From: a virus
IMG/VR virus record: IMGVR_UViG_3300036760_000069
Location: 1 to 64,000 of that record
Direction: 5' to 3' (one strand)
DNA length: 64,000 bases
Position 1 is the first letter of the stretch; each line of letters opens with the position of its first letter. A model generated the notes under the pieces. It did not search any database and had not been told where the DNA came from. It worked only from the letters and a program-made list of their open reading frames with translations. This document shows, in pieces, positions 23,157 to 30,924 of the stretch. A program made the position numbers and the translations under genes.

Positions 23157-23341
23157 CACGATGTCCTCCCAAACGTCTCGTCGACCAGCACCTTGACCTT
23201 GATGCTCAGGTTCTTCCCGCGATACCCGACCAGCAACTCGGCGACCTGCTTGCGGAACTCCTCGCTGACCTCGAACGTGACTTTGGTGCCGCCCTCCGTG
23301 TCCGTAATCCGATCCAGGGCGGCGGTAAATTCCATCATACG
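23156..23341 (-). CDS. Small hypothetical protein
   Basis: 61 residues with GGAGG before tandem ATGs (23341 and 23338). A helix (SEEFRKQVAELLVGYRG) and a beta strand (NLSIKVKVLVDETFG) suggest a compact alpha/beta fold. It overlaps the end of the replication-initiator-like gene by seven bases, so the two are probably coupled. Confidence 0.55.
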   Translation of the reverse strand, partial: RMMEFTAALDRITDTEGGTKVTFEVSEEFRKQVAELLVGYRGKNLSIKVKVLVDETFGRTS

Positions 23342-24381
23342 GGGGCCTCCGTGCAGGTGGCGTAGATGTCGGGGAACATTTTCAGAAACTGCCCGCGCTT
23401 CACATCGAGCGAGGTGGTGGTGATGTCCCCGGCGAAAATGCCCCCGATCGCCCGAGCTGTCACCTGAATTGCGGGATGGGTGTAGGGCACCTTGCCCCCT
23501 TGCCGGTGCGCTTCGACCTCGGCCCACGCGACCGCGGCAGTCAACGTGCCGGATGTCGGAGTGGCGCGGTGCGGGGTCTCCGGGGTCAGCCAGTCCCTCC
23601 ACGGCTCGTTGCCCTTACCATCCCGCAGGAATCGCTTCGGGTCTTTCGTGGCCAGGCCCTGTGTGACGAGGTCGCTGGCGGCGTAGTGTGTAGCGGCGGT
23701 ACAGGCGGCAGCCCGATCCTCGGCGGTGAGCAAGAGGAATCGCCGGCGGGTCTCCGTCTTCTCCAGCTTCTTGCCGTTCCGTGCCGGATAGGCTTTCCAG
23801 AACTGCTCGAACAGGGTGTCCCCCTCACCAGAGGGGTGAGAGTTCTTCTGAGAACTCGATAGAGTCTTCTTCTGTTTCTGACTCTGACTCTGACTCTGAC
23901 TCTGACTCTGTATGCGTTGGCTATGCGTTCGCATATTCGTTCGCACTGCATTCGTATTACCGACATGATGCGGACGCACTCCATTCGTATCAGCCCACCG
24001 CTTCTTTGCACTCTCTCGATTTTGCTGACATTTTCGATCTTCTTCGCATTGGATACCGTGGAGTTTCATGTTCACCATGCGGTCAAGTAGGTCTGGATGG
24101 GGAACAAAACACTGGGCGACCACCCCTGCAAGGTCATCGGCATTGTACGGGCGGGCGGTCTTGGCATAGGTGTCGCTGTCGAAGGGCATGACGGACGCAA
24201 TGCGTTCGCATTGCGTGGGGATGCTCCCCTCCAGCCACTGAAAACACAGGAGCTTGATATAGATGCCCACCTGGGCATTGCTCATCATTTGGACTTTCTC
24301 ATCGAACAAGAAGTCACGGGCGTAGAGCTTGAACCACGGAAGTTTCGAGACCTTGCCGGTGCCGTTGGTGTGCCCCATCAT
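23335..24381 (-). CDS. Replication-initiation-like protein
   Basis: 348 residues. The N-terminus (LPWFKLYARDFLFDEKVQMM and NAQVGIYIKLLCFQWLEGSI) matches, by eye, the winged-helix start of DUF1376/phage replisome-organiser proteins. A low-complexity Ser-Gln linker (near residues 157-168, from a DNA hexamer repeat) separates it from a C-terminal domain starting FEQFWKAYPARNGKKLEKTE, typical of the same proteins. It probably recruits helicase to the phage origin; no separate helicase loader is seen. Four-base overlap with the KGG-type gene upstream. Confidence 0.7.
   Translation of the reverse strand: MMGHTNGTGKVSKLPWFKLYARDFLFDEKVQMMSNAQVGIYIKLLCFQWLEGSIPTQCERIASVMPFDSDTYAKTARPYNADDLAGVVAQCFVPHPDLLDRMVNMKLHGIQCEEDRKCQQNRESAKKRWADTNGVRPHHVGNTNAVRTNMRTHSQRIQSQSQSQSQSQKQKKTLSSSQKNSHPSGEGDTLFEQFWKAYPARNGKKLEKTETRRRFLLLTAEDRAAACTAATHYAASDLVTQGLATKDPKRFLRDGKGNEPWRDWLTPETPHRATPTSGTLTAAVAWAEVEAHRQGGKVPYTHPAIQVTARAIGGIFAGDITTTSLDVKRGQFLKMFPDIYATCTEAPV
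23881..23910. repeat. Hexanucleotide tandem repeat (ACTCTG x5)
   Basis: Five perfect ACTCTG units on the plus strand, preceded by one degenerate unit (TTTCTG). On the coding strand they give a Ser-Gln repeat in the linker of the replication protein. Gain or loss of units keeps the reading frame. Confidence 0.9.
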
Positions 24382-24530
24382 CGACTCCGCTTCCGCCGCG
24401 TGCCCCAGCGCGCCGCCGCCCCGGCCTTGCCGATCTGTGAGAGTTTCTGCTTGGTGTGGTTCTTGGTCCGTTGGAGACCGCCTTTGCGGCCCAGCGCGAC
24501 GGCATGGGGGTTCTTCTTTACGGGCGGCAT
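24378..24530 (-). CDS. Small basic KGG-like protein
   Basis: 50 residues, ATG 24530, stop overlapping the next start within ATGATG. It starts MPPVKKNPHAVALGRKGGLQ and repeats the Gly-Lys pattern later (IGKAGAAARWGTRRKRSR). The GRKGG and GKAG turns resemble small KGG-repeat or AT-hook-like DNA-associated proteins. The very basic C-terminus supports nucleic-acid binding. Function is otherwise unknown. Confidence 0.6.
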   Translation of the reverse strand: MPPVKKNPHAVALGRKGGLQRTKNHTKQKLSQIGKAGAAARWGTRRKRSR

Positions 24531-24573
24531 CCTGTCCTTCTATTCCTTTCGCTAGGTACTTGTCAAGCCCAAT

Positions 24574-24900
24574 TTATGCGGGCCACTTCTTGGACGCCGG
24601 ATCCGCCTCCTGCCGGTCCTCGATCGCCTTGGCGATGCGGAGCGCGCCCTGCACCTTATGATCCGGCACGCCATGGATGGCGGCCTGGTTCGCCCAGCCC
24701 CGGATGATGCGCGGCGCGAGCGGGTCGGTGCCCCGCAGGACGAAGATGATCTCGTCGTCCTTGGCGCGCTTCAGCACCTGGCAGGTGGCCTTGGTCGGAA
24801 GATCACCCGTCGTTAGCAATCCCTCGTGAACCATTTTGGATACCGCCTCGCCGTAAGTACCAGCCTCACCTGCCACCGTCTTGTTTTCTTGTTCTGCCAT
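24574..24900 (-). CDS. Hypothetical early protein
   Basis: 108 residues from ATG 24900 with AAGGAGAG. A helical N-terminal part (GEAVSKMVHEGLLTTGDL) is followed by TCQVLKRAKDDEIIFVLRGT and GALRIAKAIEDRQEADPASK. It has the look of a compact regulatory or adaptor protein; the segment DEIIFVLRGTDPLAPRIIRG resembles small proteins in early operons of other phages that carry no known role. A hairpin lies just upstream (24923-24956). Confidence 0.55.
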   Translation of the reverse strand: MAEQENKTVAGEAGTYGEAVSKMVHEGLLTTGDLPTKATCQVLKRAKDDEIIFVLRGTDPLAPRIIRGWANQAAIHGVPDHKVQGALRIAKAIEDRQEADPASKKWPA

Positions 24901-24922
24901 TGTCCTCTCTCCTTGTTGTGGG

Positions 24923-24956
24923 GGTGGGGCCGGCTCCAGCAAGACCCGGCCCCACC
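24923..24956 (-). other. Intercistronic hairpin
   Basis: Perfect 11-base arms GGTGGGGCCGG and CCGGCCCCACC around a 12-base loop, in the 134-base gap between the RusA-like gene and the next gene. No T-run follows on the minus strand. The rest of this gap holds only the ribosome site for the downstream gene. Confidence 0.65.
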
Positions 24957-25034
24957 GATCCAACCAAATCCCCCCGAGAGCCATCCCCCCAGCGCCAGCC
25001 GGGTCGGCCTCATCGGACGTCGGGGGCGCGCCCG

Positions 25035-25391
25035 TTAGAACGTCTCCAGCCTGATCGTGACCCCTGCTAGCGCCTTACACGGGGGCAGGTTGGTCTGCAC
25101 CTCCCACTGGATGATTTGGCTATCGTCCTTCACCACGCCGGCGCGTTCCAGCACATGACAGAGGGCATCCAGCATCCCCGGCACATCGCGCCGGCGCCGA
25201 TCCGCATGGGTGAACACCACCGAAATTTTCAGCAGCTCGGTGAGGGGTGTCGTAGGCGGGTGAATCTGTGTGAGCATTGCGTCCCGCCACACCGCCCAGC
25301 GCGGCAACGGGTAATGCCGCCCGGTCCGCGTGATCTGCATGTGGTTTTTCCCCGACAGGCACTGGCCTTTCAGCACATAGGTCAGGAGCAT
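25035..25391 (-). CDS. rusA: RusA-like Holliday-junction resolvase
   Basis: 118 residues from ATG 25391, one base inside the upstream stop region. RusA resolves four-way junctions in phage recombination and packaging. The fold markers are visible: N-terminal strand with a KNH turn, then the acidic cluster HADRRRRDVPGMLDALCHVL and VVKDDSQI (Asp64, Asp69, Asp75, Asp89, Asp90), matching the D..N..K..DAL...DD pattern of the family, with Asp69-Val replacing the usual Asp-Asn. Length is normal for RusA. Confidence 0.8.
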   Translation of the reverse strand: MLLTYVLKGQCLSGKNHMQITRTGRHYPLPRWAVWRDAMLTQIHPPTTPLTELLKISVVFTHADRRRRDVPGMLDALCHVLERAGVVKDDSQIIQWEVQTNLPPCKALAGVTIRLETF

Positions 25392-26122
25392 TAGGCGATC
25401 ACCGGGAGGCCGTGAACGCGCTCCTCCAAATACGCCTTGATTGCCAATACCGTCGTCATCTTCCAATGCCCCCCGTCAGCCTCGAACAGGGCGCAGACCG
25501 GGATCTGCCCCTCACCGGCAGGGCGCAGGCGGAAGACGAACTCTGAGGCGGGCTGGTCGATCTCCGGGAAGGTGCGATAAGGCGCCAGCGTCCACCGGGG
25601 ACGCACCACCACCCCCTCCTTGAGCGTTACGCCCGTCTTCACAGCGGTCTTCTGGGAGATCCCATCGTCTTGGCTGGTCGTGATGGTCTCCCCGGTCAGG
25701 TTCGAGACCAGCTTGAGCAACTCTTGACACTCTGACGTCTGCACAAAGCAGGACTGCACCCAGATGATGAACGCTTCCTGTTCCAGAAACTTCGAGAACG
25801 GAAAGGGTTGCTCACCAAGACGGGCTTTGGCCTCGATATGCAGTTCCCGCTGGCCCCACTCATCGCAGAGCGTATTGCCGACGACGACATGCCCATAGCC
25901 GCGCACGACGACGATTTCGCTCCCGACTTCTTCGTGAATCCCGTTGAGGTGGTGTCCGATCAGATCACACAGGCCGGTCAACGTCTGCACGGTCACGGGT
26001 TCCGGCAACTGCATCTTGACCGGAAAGACGGGCTTCGTCGTGTACTTGTGCCCATCAATGTCCAGCTCATCCCCATGCCCGAGCTCGACAATCTTCTCAA
26101 TCGCTTCCTTGGTTAGATCCAT
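25391..26122 (-). CDS. Hypothetical early phage protein
   Basis: 243 residues, ATG 26122. Recognisable segments are YGHVVVGNTLCDEWGQREL, FIIWVQSCFVQTSECQELL and TTSQDDGISQKTAVKTGVTL, a pattern I associate with phage proteins of the DUF2303/YfdQ kind, though I am not certain. It pairs with the next gene upstream, and such pairs are common in early operons. No catalytic residues can be assigned. It is tightly coupled to the RusA-like gene (25391). Confidence 0.6.
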   Translation of the reverse strand: MDLTKEAIEKIVELGHGDELDIDGHKYTTKPVFPVKMQLPEPVTVQTLTGLCDLIGHHLNGIHEEVGSEIVVVRGYGHVVVGNTLCDEWGQRELHIEAKARLGEQPFPFSKFLEQEAFIIWVQSCFVQTSECQELLKLVSNLTGETITTSQDDGISQKTAVKTGVTLKEGVVVRPRWTLAPYRTFPEIDQPASEFVFRLRPAGEGQIPVCALFEADGGHWKMTTVLAIKAYLEERVHGLPVIA

Positions 26123-26151
26123 GTGCGGTCTCCTTTGTGTGGTGGGGTCGA

Positions 26152-26511
26152 TTACCCCCGGATCGGGTGAACTTTGCCCTCTTTGTCGATGGCCTTCTCC
26201 TTGAACAGCTTTTCCTGCCGCTGGTCGGACGGGTAGGCGGTCACATGGCCGCCCTTGTCTGAGATGAAGATACTGGCCTTGACCGCCGGCACGGAGACCA
26301 GTTTCGAGGTACAGACAAACGAGACCTCCGCTACGCTCCGATCATTCGAGGGCGTGATGTCGAAGGTCAGCGTCACCCGGCGGGACTTTTTGGGGTCGGT
26401 GTTCACATCGGCGACGTTTTCCAGCACTTCCTGCAACACCCGACCGAAGACCTCCTCGGCCGCGCCGCCACAGATATTGCCCAGATTGAGGGTCTTGCTC
26501 TCTGCTCCCAT
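26152..26511 (-). CDS. Small protein often annotated 'replication terminator'
   Basis: 119 residues from ATG 26511, AAAGGAG upstream. The pattern LNLGNICGGAAEEVFGRVLQ, ENVADVNTDPKKSRRVTLTF and a later beta region matches, by eye, a small protein widespread in phages of Firmicutes and others. Its real function is unknown. It is followed by the 243-residue gene with which it is commonly paired. Confidence 0.6.
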   Translation of the reverse strand: MGAESKTLNLGNICGGAAEEVFGRVLQEVLENVADVNTDPKKSRRVTLTFDITPSNDRSVAEVSFVCTSKLVSVPAVKASIFISDKGGHVTAYPSDQRQEKLFKEKAIDKEGKVHPIRG

Positions 26512-26562
26512 CAGCGTTGCTCCTTTCATTCGTAATAGCCCTAGCCCGTGTGTGATGCAGCA

Positions 26563-26763
26563 TCATGCCACTGTCTTTCTCGCCCACTCCTTTGCGGCGA
26601 TCCGCATCTGGCGCGCCAGCCATTTCAGTTCGTCGTACTCCGCCATGGCGGCCCGATCAGCAGGTGTTCGCAGCACCCACTTGTTACATACGACATGGCT
26701 GGCCTTCAGCTCTTTCGCAAAGCCGTCCAACACCGCCGCGGCCCGGAGGAGGTCCGTCTTCAT
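26563..26763 (-). CDS. Small helical protein
   Basis: 66 residues from ATG 26763, overlapping the stop of a 19-codon relic. Helical and basic (MKTDLLRAAAVLDGFAKEL; YDELKWLARQMRIAAKEWAR). No family recognised. Lies between the ASCH gene and the 119-residue gene. Confidence 0.55.
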   Translation of the reverse strand: MKTDLLRAAAVLDGFAKELKASHVVCNKWVLRTPADRAAMAEYDELKWLARQMRIAAKEWARKTVA

Positions 26764-26819
26764 CGCGGCATCTCGTCCCACGTCGCGTCCGTCCACTCGA
26801 TCTTGGTGTTCGTGCCCAT
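26760..26819 (-). pseudogene. N-terminal remnant of a phage Gp37/Gp68 (DUF5131)-type gene
   Basis: A 19-codon ORF, ATG 26819 to TGA 26760, reads MGTNTKIEWTDATWDEMPR. Proteins of the phage Gp37/Gp68 (DUF5131) family begin with almost the same words, TKIEWTDATWNP, before a cysteine-rich domain. Here the frame ends at once, so this looks like the surviving start of a deleted gene. It still has coupled TAATG and ATGA junctions, so it may be translated as a micro-ORF. Confidence 0.55.
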
Positions 26820-27124
26820 TAGCTCACCTTCTTGAACTCGTGATACCAAATCGTTTGTTTGGGGTCATAGCCCTTGCGCGGATGGATTTTCTCCCAGATG
26901 GCGATGAAGGCCTCGGAAGTCTCGAACCCTTCCTGGCGGTATCGAGCCTGGGCGACAAAACCGAGAGAGTGCGGCCTGACCAGCGTGAACTCAAACTGCT
27001 GACCGAACACGTAAAAGACATCGCCAGGCTTCCCCAACGGCTTCGTCCTGCTGGTAGCTGTCTTGCGTCCAGAGCACAGCCGCTCCTCGAACTCAGGCAG
27101 GAAGCGAATCACGCTCTGCTTCAT
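26819..27124 (-). CDS. ASCH-domain-like protein
   Basis: 101 residues, ATG 27124. The phrases LPEFEERLCSGRKTATSRTK, KPGDVFYVFGQQFEFTLV and KIHPRKGYDPKQTIWYHEF match the ASCH fold, a small beta barrel proposed to bind RNA or modified nucleotides, with Lys/Arg-Thr-T lining the pocket. Full length. It overlaps the methyltransferase gene upstream by one base, which may link it to nucleotide or base-modification handling. Confidence 0.75.
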   Translation of the reverse strand: MKQSVIRFLPEFEERLCSGRKTATSRTKPLGKPGDVFYVFGQQFEFTLVRPHSLGFVAQARYRQEGFETSEAFIAIWEKIHPRKGYDPKQTIWYHEFKKVS

Positions 27125-28530
27125 CAGTTGCCTTTCCGCACGAACAACGGCGCAACGGCCGTGATGCGGGCGTCGGCCAGCGCGATGTAGTCTGGGTTCA
27201 GTTCGATGCCGACGAACTCACGGCCGAGGCGGAGGGCGACCGCCCCAACAGTTCCACTGCCCGTAAAAGGATCGAAGACCACGCAGGGCACCGGCTCGCC
27301 CGCCTTCTTGCAGGCACAGGTCGGGCGCCAGCCAGTCGTCATGGCCTGCGGGAACGCGTTATCGTGATCGTTGCCTCGCGCCCGCTTCTCTTGCCGTACC
27401 ATCGCCAGCCTGTTCGCCGTCGAGCCCTTAGGGTAGGCCGTGCCGGTTGCGCCCTTGTGCGGGATGATCTCCTTCTCGACCACCCGCGCCCACGGCGCCA
27501 TGCACTTACTACAGGCACCGCGCTCGCTGGTGCCGGCGAGGATGCACGGCTCGACCAACTTCTCAGGGAAGGTGGCGAAGTGGGCCTCTTTGAACGGCAT
27601 CGTGGGGATCGTCCAGACGGTGCGCTTGTTGCGGGTCAGCGTTGGATAAGTGTCAGCTCGATCAGGTCGATGCGTACCGACGGTCTGCCCAGGATGCACT
27701 GCTGCTCGTTTTGAGTTTTCGCGTCGAAAGTTATCTCTCGCTGATGGCTTGCTGTACGTGGTGTCGGCATGGGTGCAGGGTTCAGCGATCGCCTCTGCAT
27801 CGTAGTAGTACGTCTGGCTCTTGGTGAGCAGGAATAGGTACTCATGCGCCTTAGTTGGGCGGTCCGTCACCGACTCTGGCATGGGGTTGGGCTTGGCCCA
27901 GATAATGTCGCTCCGCAGCCACCAGCCGTCCGCTTGCAGCGCGAAGGCCACGCGCCAGGGGATGCCGACGAGGTCTTTGGACTTTAATTCCAAAAACTCT
28001 TTTTTCTCGCGGATGGACGCCCCCGATTTTTTTGCAGCGTCGTTCTTCCCGCCCGATGAGCCGCCCCATTTACCAGTAGAAGCATACGTATCTCCGAGGT
28101 TCAGCCAGAGCGTGCCGTCGCTGCGGAGGACGCGGCGCACGTCGCGGAAGACTTCGACGACATGCTCGACGTAGAGGTCGACCGAGGATTCTAAGCCGAG
28201 CGAGCCCGCCCACGCCCCACAAGCTGAACAGACGGCTCCATGGCGAATCTCCTGCCGCTTCCAGCCGACCCGTTTCTCTGGTGCGACCTGCTCGTCCCGT
28301 CCGTTGCGCGTATGTTGCCACCGCCGCTTATCGGTGTAGTTCGTCTCCGAGGTAGCCACCACATCCCGCCAGTCGTGTTCGCAACTTTGTGCCCCCCCCC
28401 AGACCTGCGGCGGGATCTTGTAGTCGCGTAGACCCCAATACGGCGGGCTCGTACACACCATCTGCACCGACTCCGCCGGCATCGTCGCCAGCTCCGTCAG
28501 CACATGGCCCTGGTGGAGGGTGTAGTTCAC
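27124..28530 (-). CDS. DNA methyltransferase (N4/N6 type)
   Basis: 468 residues. Motif IV TSPPYWGLRDY (27-37) marks an amino-methyltransferase working on N4-cytosine or N6-adenine; the SAM-binding FDPFTGSGT lies late (about 419-427) followed by REFVGIELNPDYI, so the order is the beta class. A cysteine cluster (CSACGAW, CSKCMAPW, CACKKAG) may bind zinc in the target-recognition part. It overlaps the cytosine methyltransferase gene by four bases, so the two act together, most likely protecting phage DNA from host restriction. Codons 44-47 contain a G9 run. Confidence 0.88.
   Translation of the reverse strand: MNYTLHQGHVLTELATMPAESVQMVCTSPPYWGLRDYKIPPQVWGGAQSCEHDWRDVVATSETNYTDKRRWQHTRNGRDEQVAPEKRVGWKRQEIRHGAVCSACGAWAGSLGLESSVDLYVEHVVEVFRDVRRVLRSDGTLWLNLGDTYASTGKWGGSSGGKNDAAKKSGASIREKKEFLELKSKDLVGIPWRVAFALQADGWWLRSDIIWAKPNPMPESVTDRPTKAHEYLFLLTKSQTYYYDAEAIAEPCTHADTTYSKPSARDNFRRENSKRAAVHPGQTVGTHRPDRADTYPTLTRNKRTVWTIPTMPFKEAHFATFPEKLVEPCILAGTSERGACSKCMAPWARVVEKEIIPHKGATGTAYPKGSTANRLAMVRQEKRARGNDHDNAFPQAMTTGWRPTCACKKAGEPVPCVVFDPFTGSGTVGAVALRLGREFVGIELNPDYIALADARITAVAPLFVRKGN
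28392..28400. repeat. Poly-G (coding strand) tract of nine in the methyltransferase gene
   Basis: Nine consecutive C on the plus strand, giving TGG GGG GGG GCA on the coding strand at codons 44-47. A one-base slip would truncate the enzyme near its N-terminus. Confidence 0.85.
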
Positions 28531-30107
28531 GCGATCAGCTCACGACACAGCGCCATCGCCAGGTTCACGGGAACCGCGTTCCCGATCTGTTTGACGCGCT
28601 GCTCCCGCGTCCCAGAGAATAGGTAGTCGTCGTCAAACGACATGGCCCGGGCAAGCTCGTGCGGCTGGAGCATCCGAAAGCGAATGTCGAGCGTCACCTC
28701 GTTCCCGTCCACGGTCACCAGGGCGAAGCGGTCCTTGGCCGTGATCGTGTCCAGCGGCTCACTCACTGGCTTGGCCTTCCCGGTCCCGTAGTATTTCGAG
28801 ATGAACGGTTCGACGAGTCCGCCGGCGCCGTGTGATGTAACAGTCGGTAACGGGTCGTCAACCGAGTGAACGCGAGGTAACTGACCGTCGCGCTCGCCAA
28901 AGAACGGCACAAGGAAAGGTTCGACAAGGCCGAACTGCTTGGAGCCGGTCAGGGTCGGAATAGGCTTGTCGGTAGAATGGGATCGGCGTCTGTACTGCCC
29001 AGGTCCTTCGCGCTTATCCGTACCGTGGTTGGCCGTAACGAGAAACGGCTCGACCAAGGCGTGATGCGCGCCCGTCGTCGAAAGTGTCGACAATGGCTGC
29101 TCAATCGACCGTACCTTGGATTGACCGCGCAGGATCGCTACGAACGGCTGCACCAGCGAGATCGCTCCAGCCGTGGCAATCGTCGGGAGTGGTTTATTCA
29201 CCGAACGCGGAGCCGCACAGCTCTGCTGCCCAATCACGAACGGCTCGCAGAGGCCCATGTGTTCGCCGCCGGCCGTGAGCGTAGGAAGCGGCTGATCGAC
29301 CGAGCGCCCGTTGCCATGACGGCGGAGGACCGCGATGAACGGCTCGGCATTGGCCCCCCCGAACTTCCGCAGGCCCGCCTCGATCCGGGCCAGGGTCGCC
29401 GGCGCGAGCGGGCGCTTGCGGGTGAAGATGCTCTGACTGACGAGCGACCAGTCGATGATCTCCCGCGCCGCCTTCCACTTTTCCAGCCCCATCGGCAGCC
29501 GACCGTCGGCGGCATGGGACGCATCCGGCCAGGTGATCGGCCGGCGCCCACGACGGGCGATGATGAACAACCGCTCCCGCGTCGTCGGGTCGCCGTAGTT
29601 GGCCGCGTTCAGAATCCGATCCTCGACGACGTAACCGAGTGACCGCAGGGAATTGAGAAAGGCCCGGTAGGTGTCGCCGCGCTTGGTTTTGAGCGGCCGT
29701 CCGTTCGTGCCGATCGGCCCCCAATCGCGGAACTCCCGCACGTTTTCAATCAGGATGCTGTCGATCCGGAGCGCCTCGGCCCAGCGAAGCACATGCCAGG
29801 CTGTGGACCGGGATTGATCGGACACCGGCTTGCCGCCGCGGGCGATGGAGTGATGGGTACATTCCGGGGACGCGACCAGCAGATGCAAATGGCCGGAAGG
29901 GACAACCTTGCGCGGGTCTACGCTGTCGAGCGACGTACAAAGATGCTGCGCCGTGGGATGGTTCGCCGTGTGCGTCTTGATGGCGATGTCCCAATGGTTC
30001 ACGGCAATCAGACTGAGCCCCATCCCAAGGCTTTCACAGGCCCGCGCCAGCCCGGTCGACGTGCCGCCGGCACCACAGAACAAATCAGCCGCGTGGATGA
30101 CCTTCAC
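28527..30107 (-). CDS. C5-cytosine DNA methyltransferase with repeat insertion
   Basis: 526 residues from GTG 30107. Motif I DLFCGAGG (8-15), catalytic motif IV ASPECTHHS with Cys83, motif VI ENV (121-123), motif VIII-like TTRERLFIIARR, and motif X QIGNAVPVNLA near the C-terminus. Between about 250 and 480 there are six repeats of an R-S-x-x-x-PLPT-x-T unit each followed by a V-E-P-F strand. These replace the usual compact target-recognition domain. It probably methylates several short cytosine targets. A G12 tract lies six bases upstream of the start. Confidence 0.9.
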   Translation of the reverse strand: MKVIHAADLFCGAGGTSTGLARACESLGMGLSLIAVNHWDIAIKTHTANHPTAQHLCTSLDSVDPRKVVPSGHLHLLVASPECTHHSIARGGKPVSDQSRSTAWHVLRWAEALRIDSILIENVREFRDWGPIGTNGRPLKTKRGDTYRAFLNSLRSLGYVVEDRILNAANYGDPTTRERLFIIARRGRRPITWPDASHAADGRLPMGLEKWKAAREIIDWSLVSQSIFTRKRPLAPATLARIEAGLRKFGGANAEPFIAVLRRHGNGRSVDQPLPTLTAGGEHMGLCEPFVIGQQSCAAPRSVNKPLPTIATAGAISLVQPFVAILRGQSKVRSIEQPLSTLSTTGAHHALVEPFLVTANHGTDKREGPGQYRRRSHSTDKPIPTLTGSKQFGLVEPFLVPFFGERDGQLPRVHSVDDPLPTVTSHGAGGLVEPFISKYYGTGKAKPVSEPLDTITAKDRFALVTVDGNEVTLDIRFRMLQPHELARAMSFDDDYLFSGTREQRVKQIGNAVPVNLAMALCRELIA

Positions 30108-30112
30108 CTCAG

Positions 30113-30124
30113 CCCCCCCCCCCC
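30113..30124. repeat. Poly-G (coding strand) tract of twelve before the C5-methyltransferase start
   Basis: Twelve consecutive C on the plus strand. On the coding strand the tract fills the ribosome-binding region before GTG 30107. Its length could vary by slipped-strand mispairing and change translation. Confidence 0.85.
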
Positions 30125-30204
30125 ACCTTGATTTCCCGCCGCCTATTAAAACGATCCATGCGCTCCTTCTGGCATTGCCGACAGACACGACGTTGCGGCG
30201 CGGC

Positions 30205-30519
30205 TTAGTTTCCGACATACGCGAACACCTTAATTTCACGATGATGGTTCGTGACGATCACGCTTGGCCGCCGGTCAATGACGCGCCAGTGCGGCCCACG
30301 CAACACACAGCCCCACGCATTAGGATGAGCCGGTTTAAGCCCCCACTTGTCTGCTAGGACACGGAGGTCGTCGCAACTGACGGACCCGTAGGCCAGCGCT
30401 AGCTTCACCGCAACCGTCCGCATAGTGGCAACGAAGGGCGCGTTGTGAATCTCTACCAGGTCCAGGCCAAACGCCTTCTCCTTCGCGGCGAGCTCATCGT
30501 CGAGGGTGAGTTGGCTCAT
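30205..30519 (-). CDS. Hypothetical phage protein
   Basis: 104 residues. The pattern [37 protein letters not shown] is seen in small proteins of many phages next to DNA-modification or replication genes; no function is known to me. It precedes the cytosine methyltransferase by about 100 bases. That gap holds the poly-G tract and an in-frame stretch after its stop coding a CxxC-basic segment without a start codon. Confidence 0.6.
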   Translation of the reverse strand: MSQLTLDDELAAKEKAFGLDLVEIHNAPFVATMRTVAVKLALAYGSVSCDDLRVLADKWGLKPAHPNAWGCVLRGPHWRVIDRRPSVIVTNHHREIKVFAYVGN

Positions 30520-30821
30520 TTGTTCCCCGTCGGCTTCACATGGAAATAGGTGTGATAACCGAGAATTGCAAACTCGTTGAGGTCGATCCCTAACGCTTCA
30601 CTTTCGAGCAGGCCCGGCCACCAGCCCGTCCAGCGGGCAAAGAGCGGGTCATGCGCCTTCTCGTGGTGGTGGGGTGCCCCCCAGCACATCAGACCCTGCT
30701 TACCGCAGACGCTACAGCGTTCGACATCGCATCCGTTGTGGTGCGGCTGGCCCGGCTTCACGCCACAGTCCGGACAGGGCGTCGGGTCACGGTCAATCTT
30801 CGTATCAGTCATGGGAGCCAT
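30516..30821 (-). CDS. Zinc-ribbon phage protein
   Basis: 101 residues from ATG 30821 with GGAGG. Two cysteine pairs ([17 protein letters not shown], then [11 protein letters not shown]) and HHHEKAH suggest one or two bound zinc ions. The C-terminal half ([19 protein letters not shown]) is a pattern found in proteins of many phages and actinobacteria with no assigned function. It overlaps the next gene by four bases and follows a large hairpin. Confidence 0.65.
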   Translation of the reverse strand: MAPMTDTKIDRDPTPCPDCGVKPGQPHHNGCDVERCSVCGKQGLMCWGAPHHHEKAHDPLFARWTGWWPGLLESEALGIDLNEFAILGYHTYFHVKPTGNK

Positions 30822-30841
30822 ACTCGACCTCCTGTTTATTG

Positions 30842-30919
30842 GGCGAGCCCCGGACACCAGCGGCCCCTGCGGGACACCCCCCGGCATTTCGCAGGGGTGA
30901 AGCTGGGCCGGGACTCGCC
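30842..30919 (-). ncRNA. Long nested stem-loop (structured RNA element)
   Basis: A 78-base region folds into four stacked helices: GGCGAG/CTCGCC (30842-30847 with 30914-30919), CCCGG/CCGGG, CCAGC/GCTGG, and CCCCTGCG/CGCAGGGG (30864-30871 with 30890-30897) with an 18-base loop. It occupies almost the whole gap between the 450-residue gene and the zinc-ribbon gene. No U-run follows, so it may be an RNA processing, stability or binding element. Function unknown. Confidence 0.6.
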
Positions 30920-30924
30920 GCCTG

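Noticed and set aside
30107-30204. In-frame continuation after the 104-residue gene encoding RRVCRQCQKERMDRFNRRRE
   Set aside because: Looks like a zinc-finger fragment but has no start codon and would need readthrough of TAA; too short to call a gene. Worth remembering as a possible remnant of an HNH-type gene.
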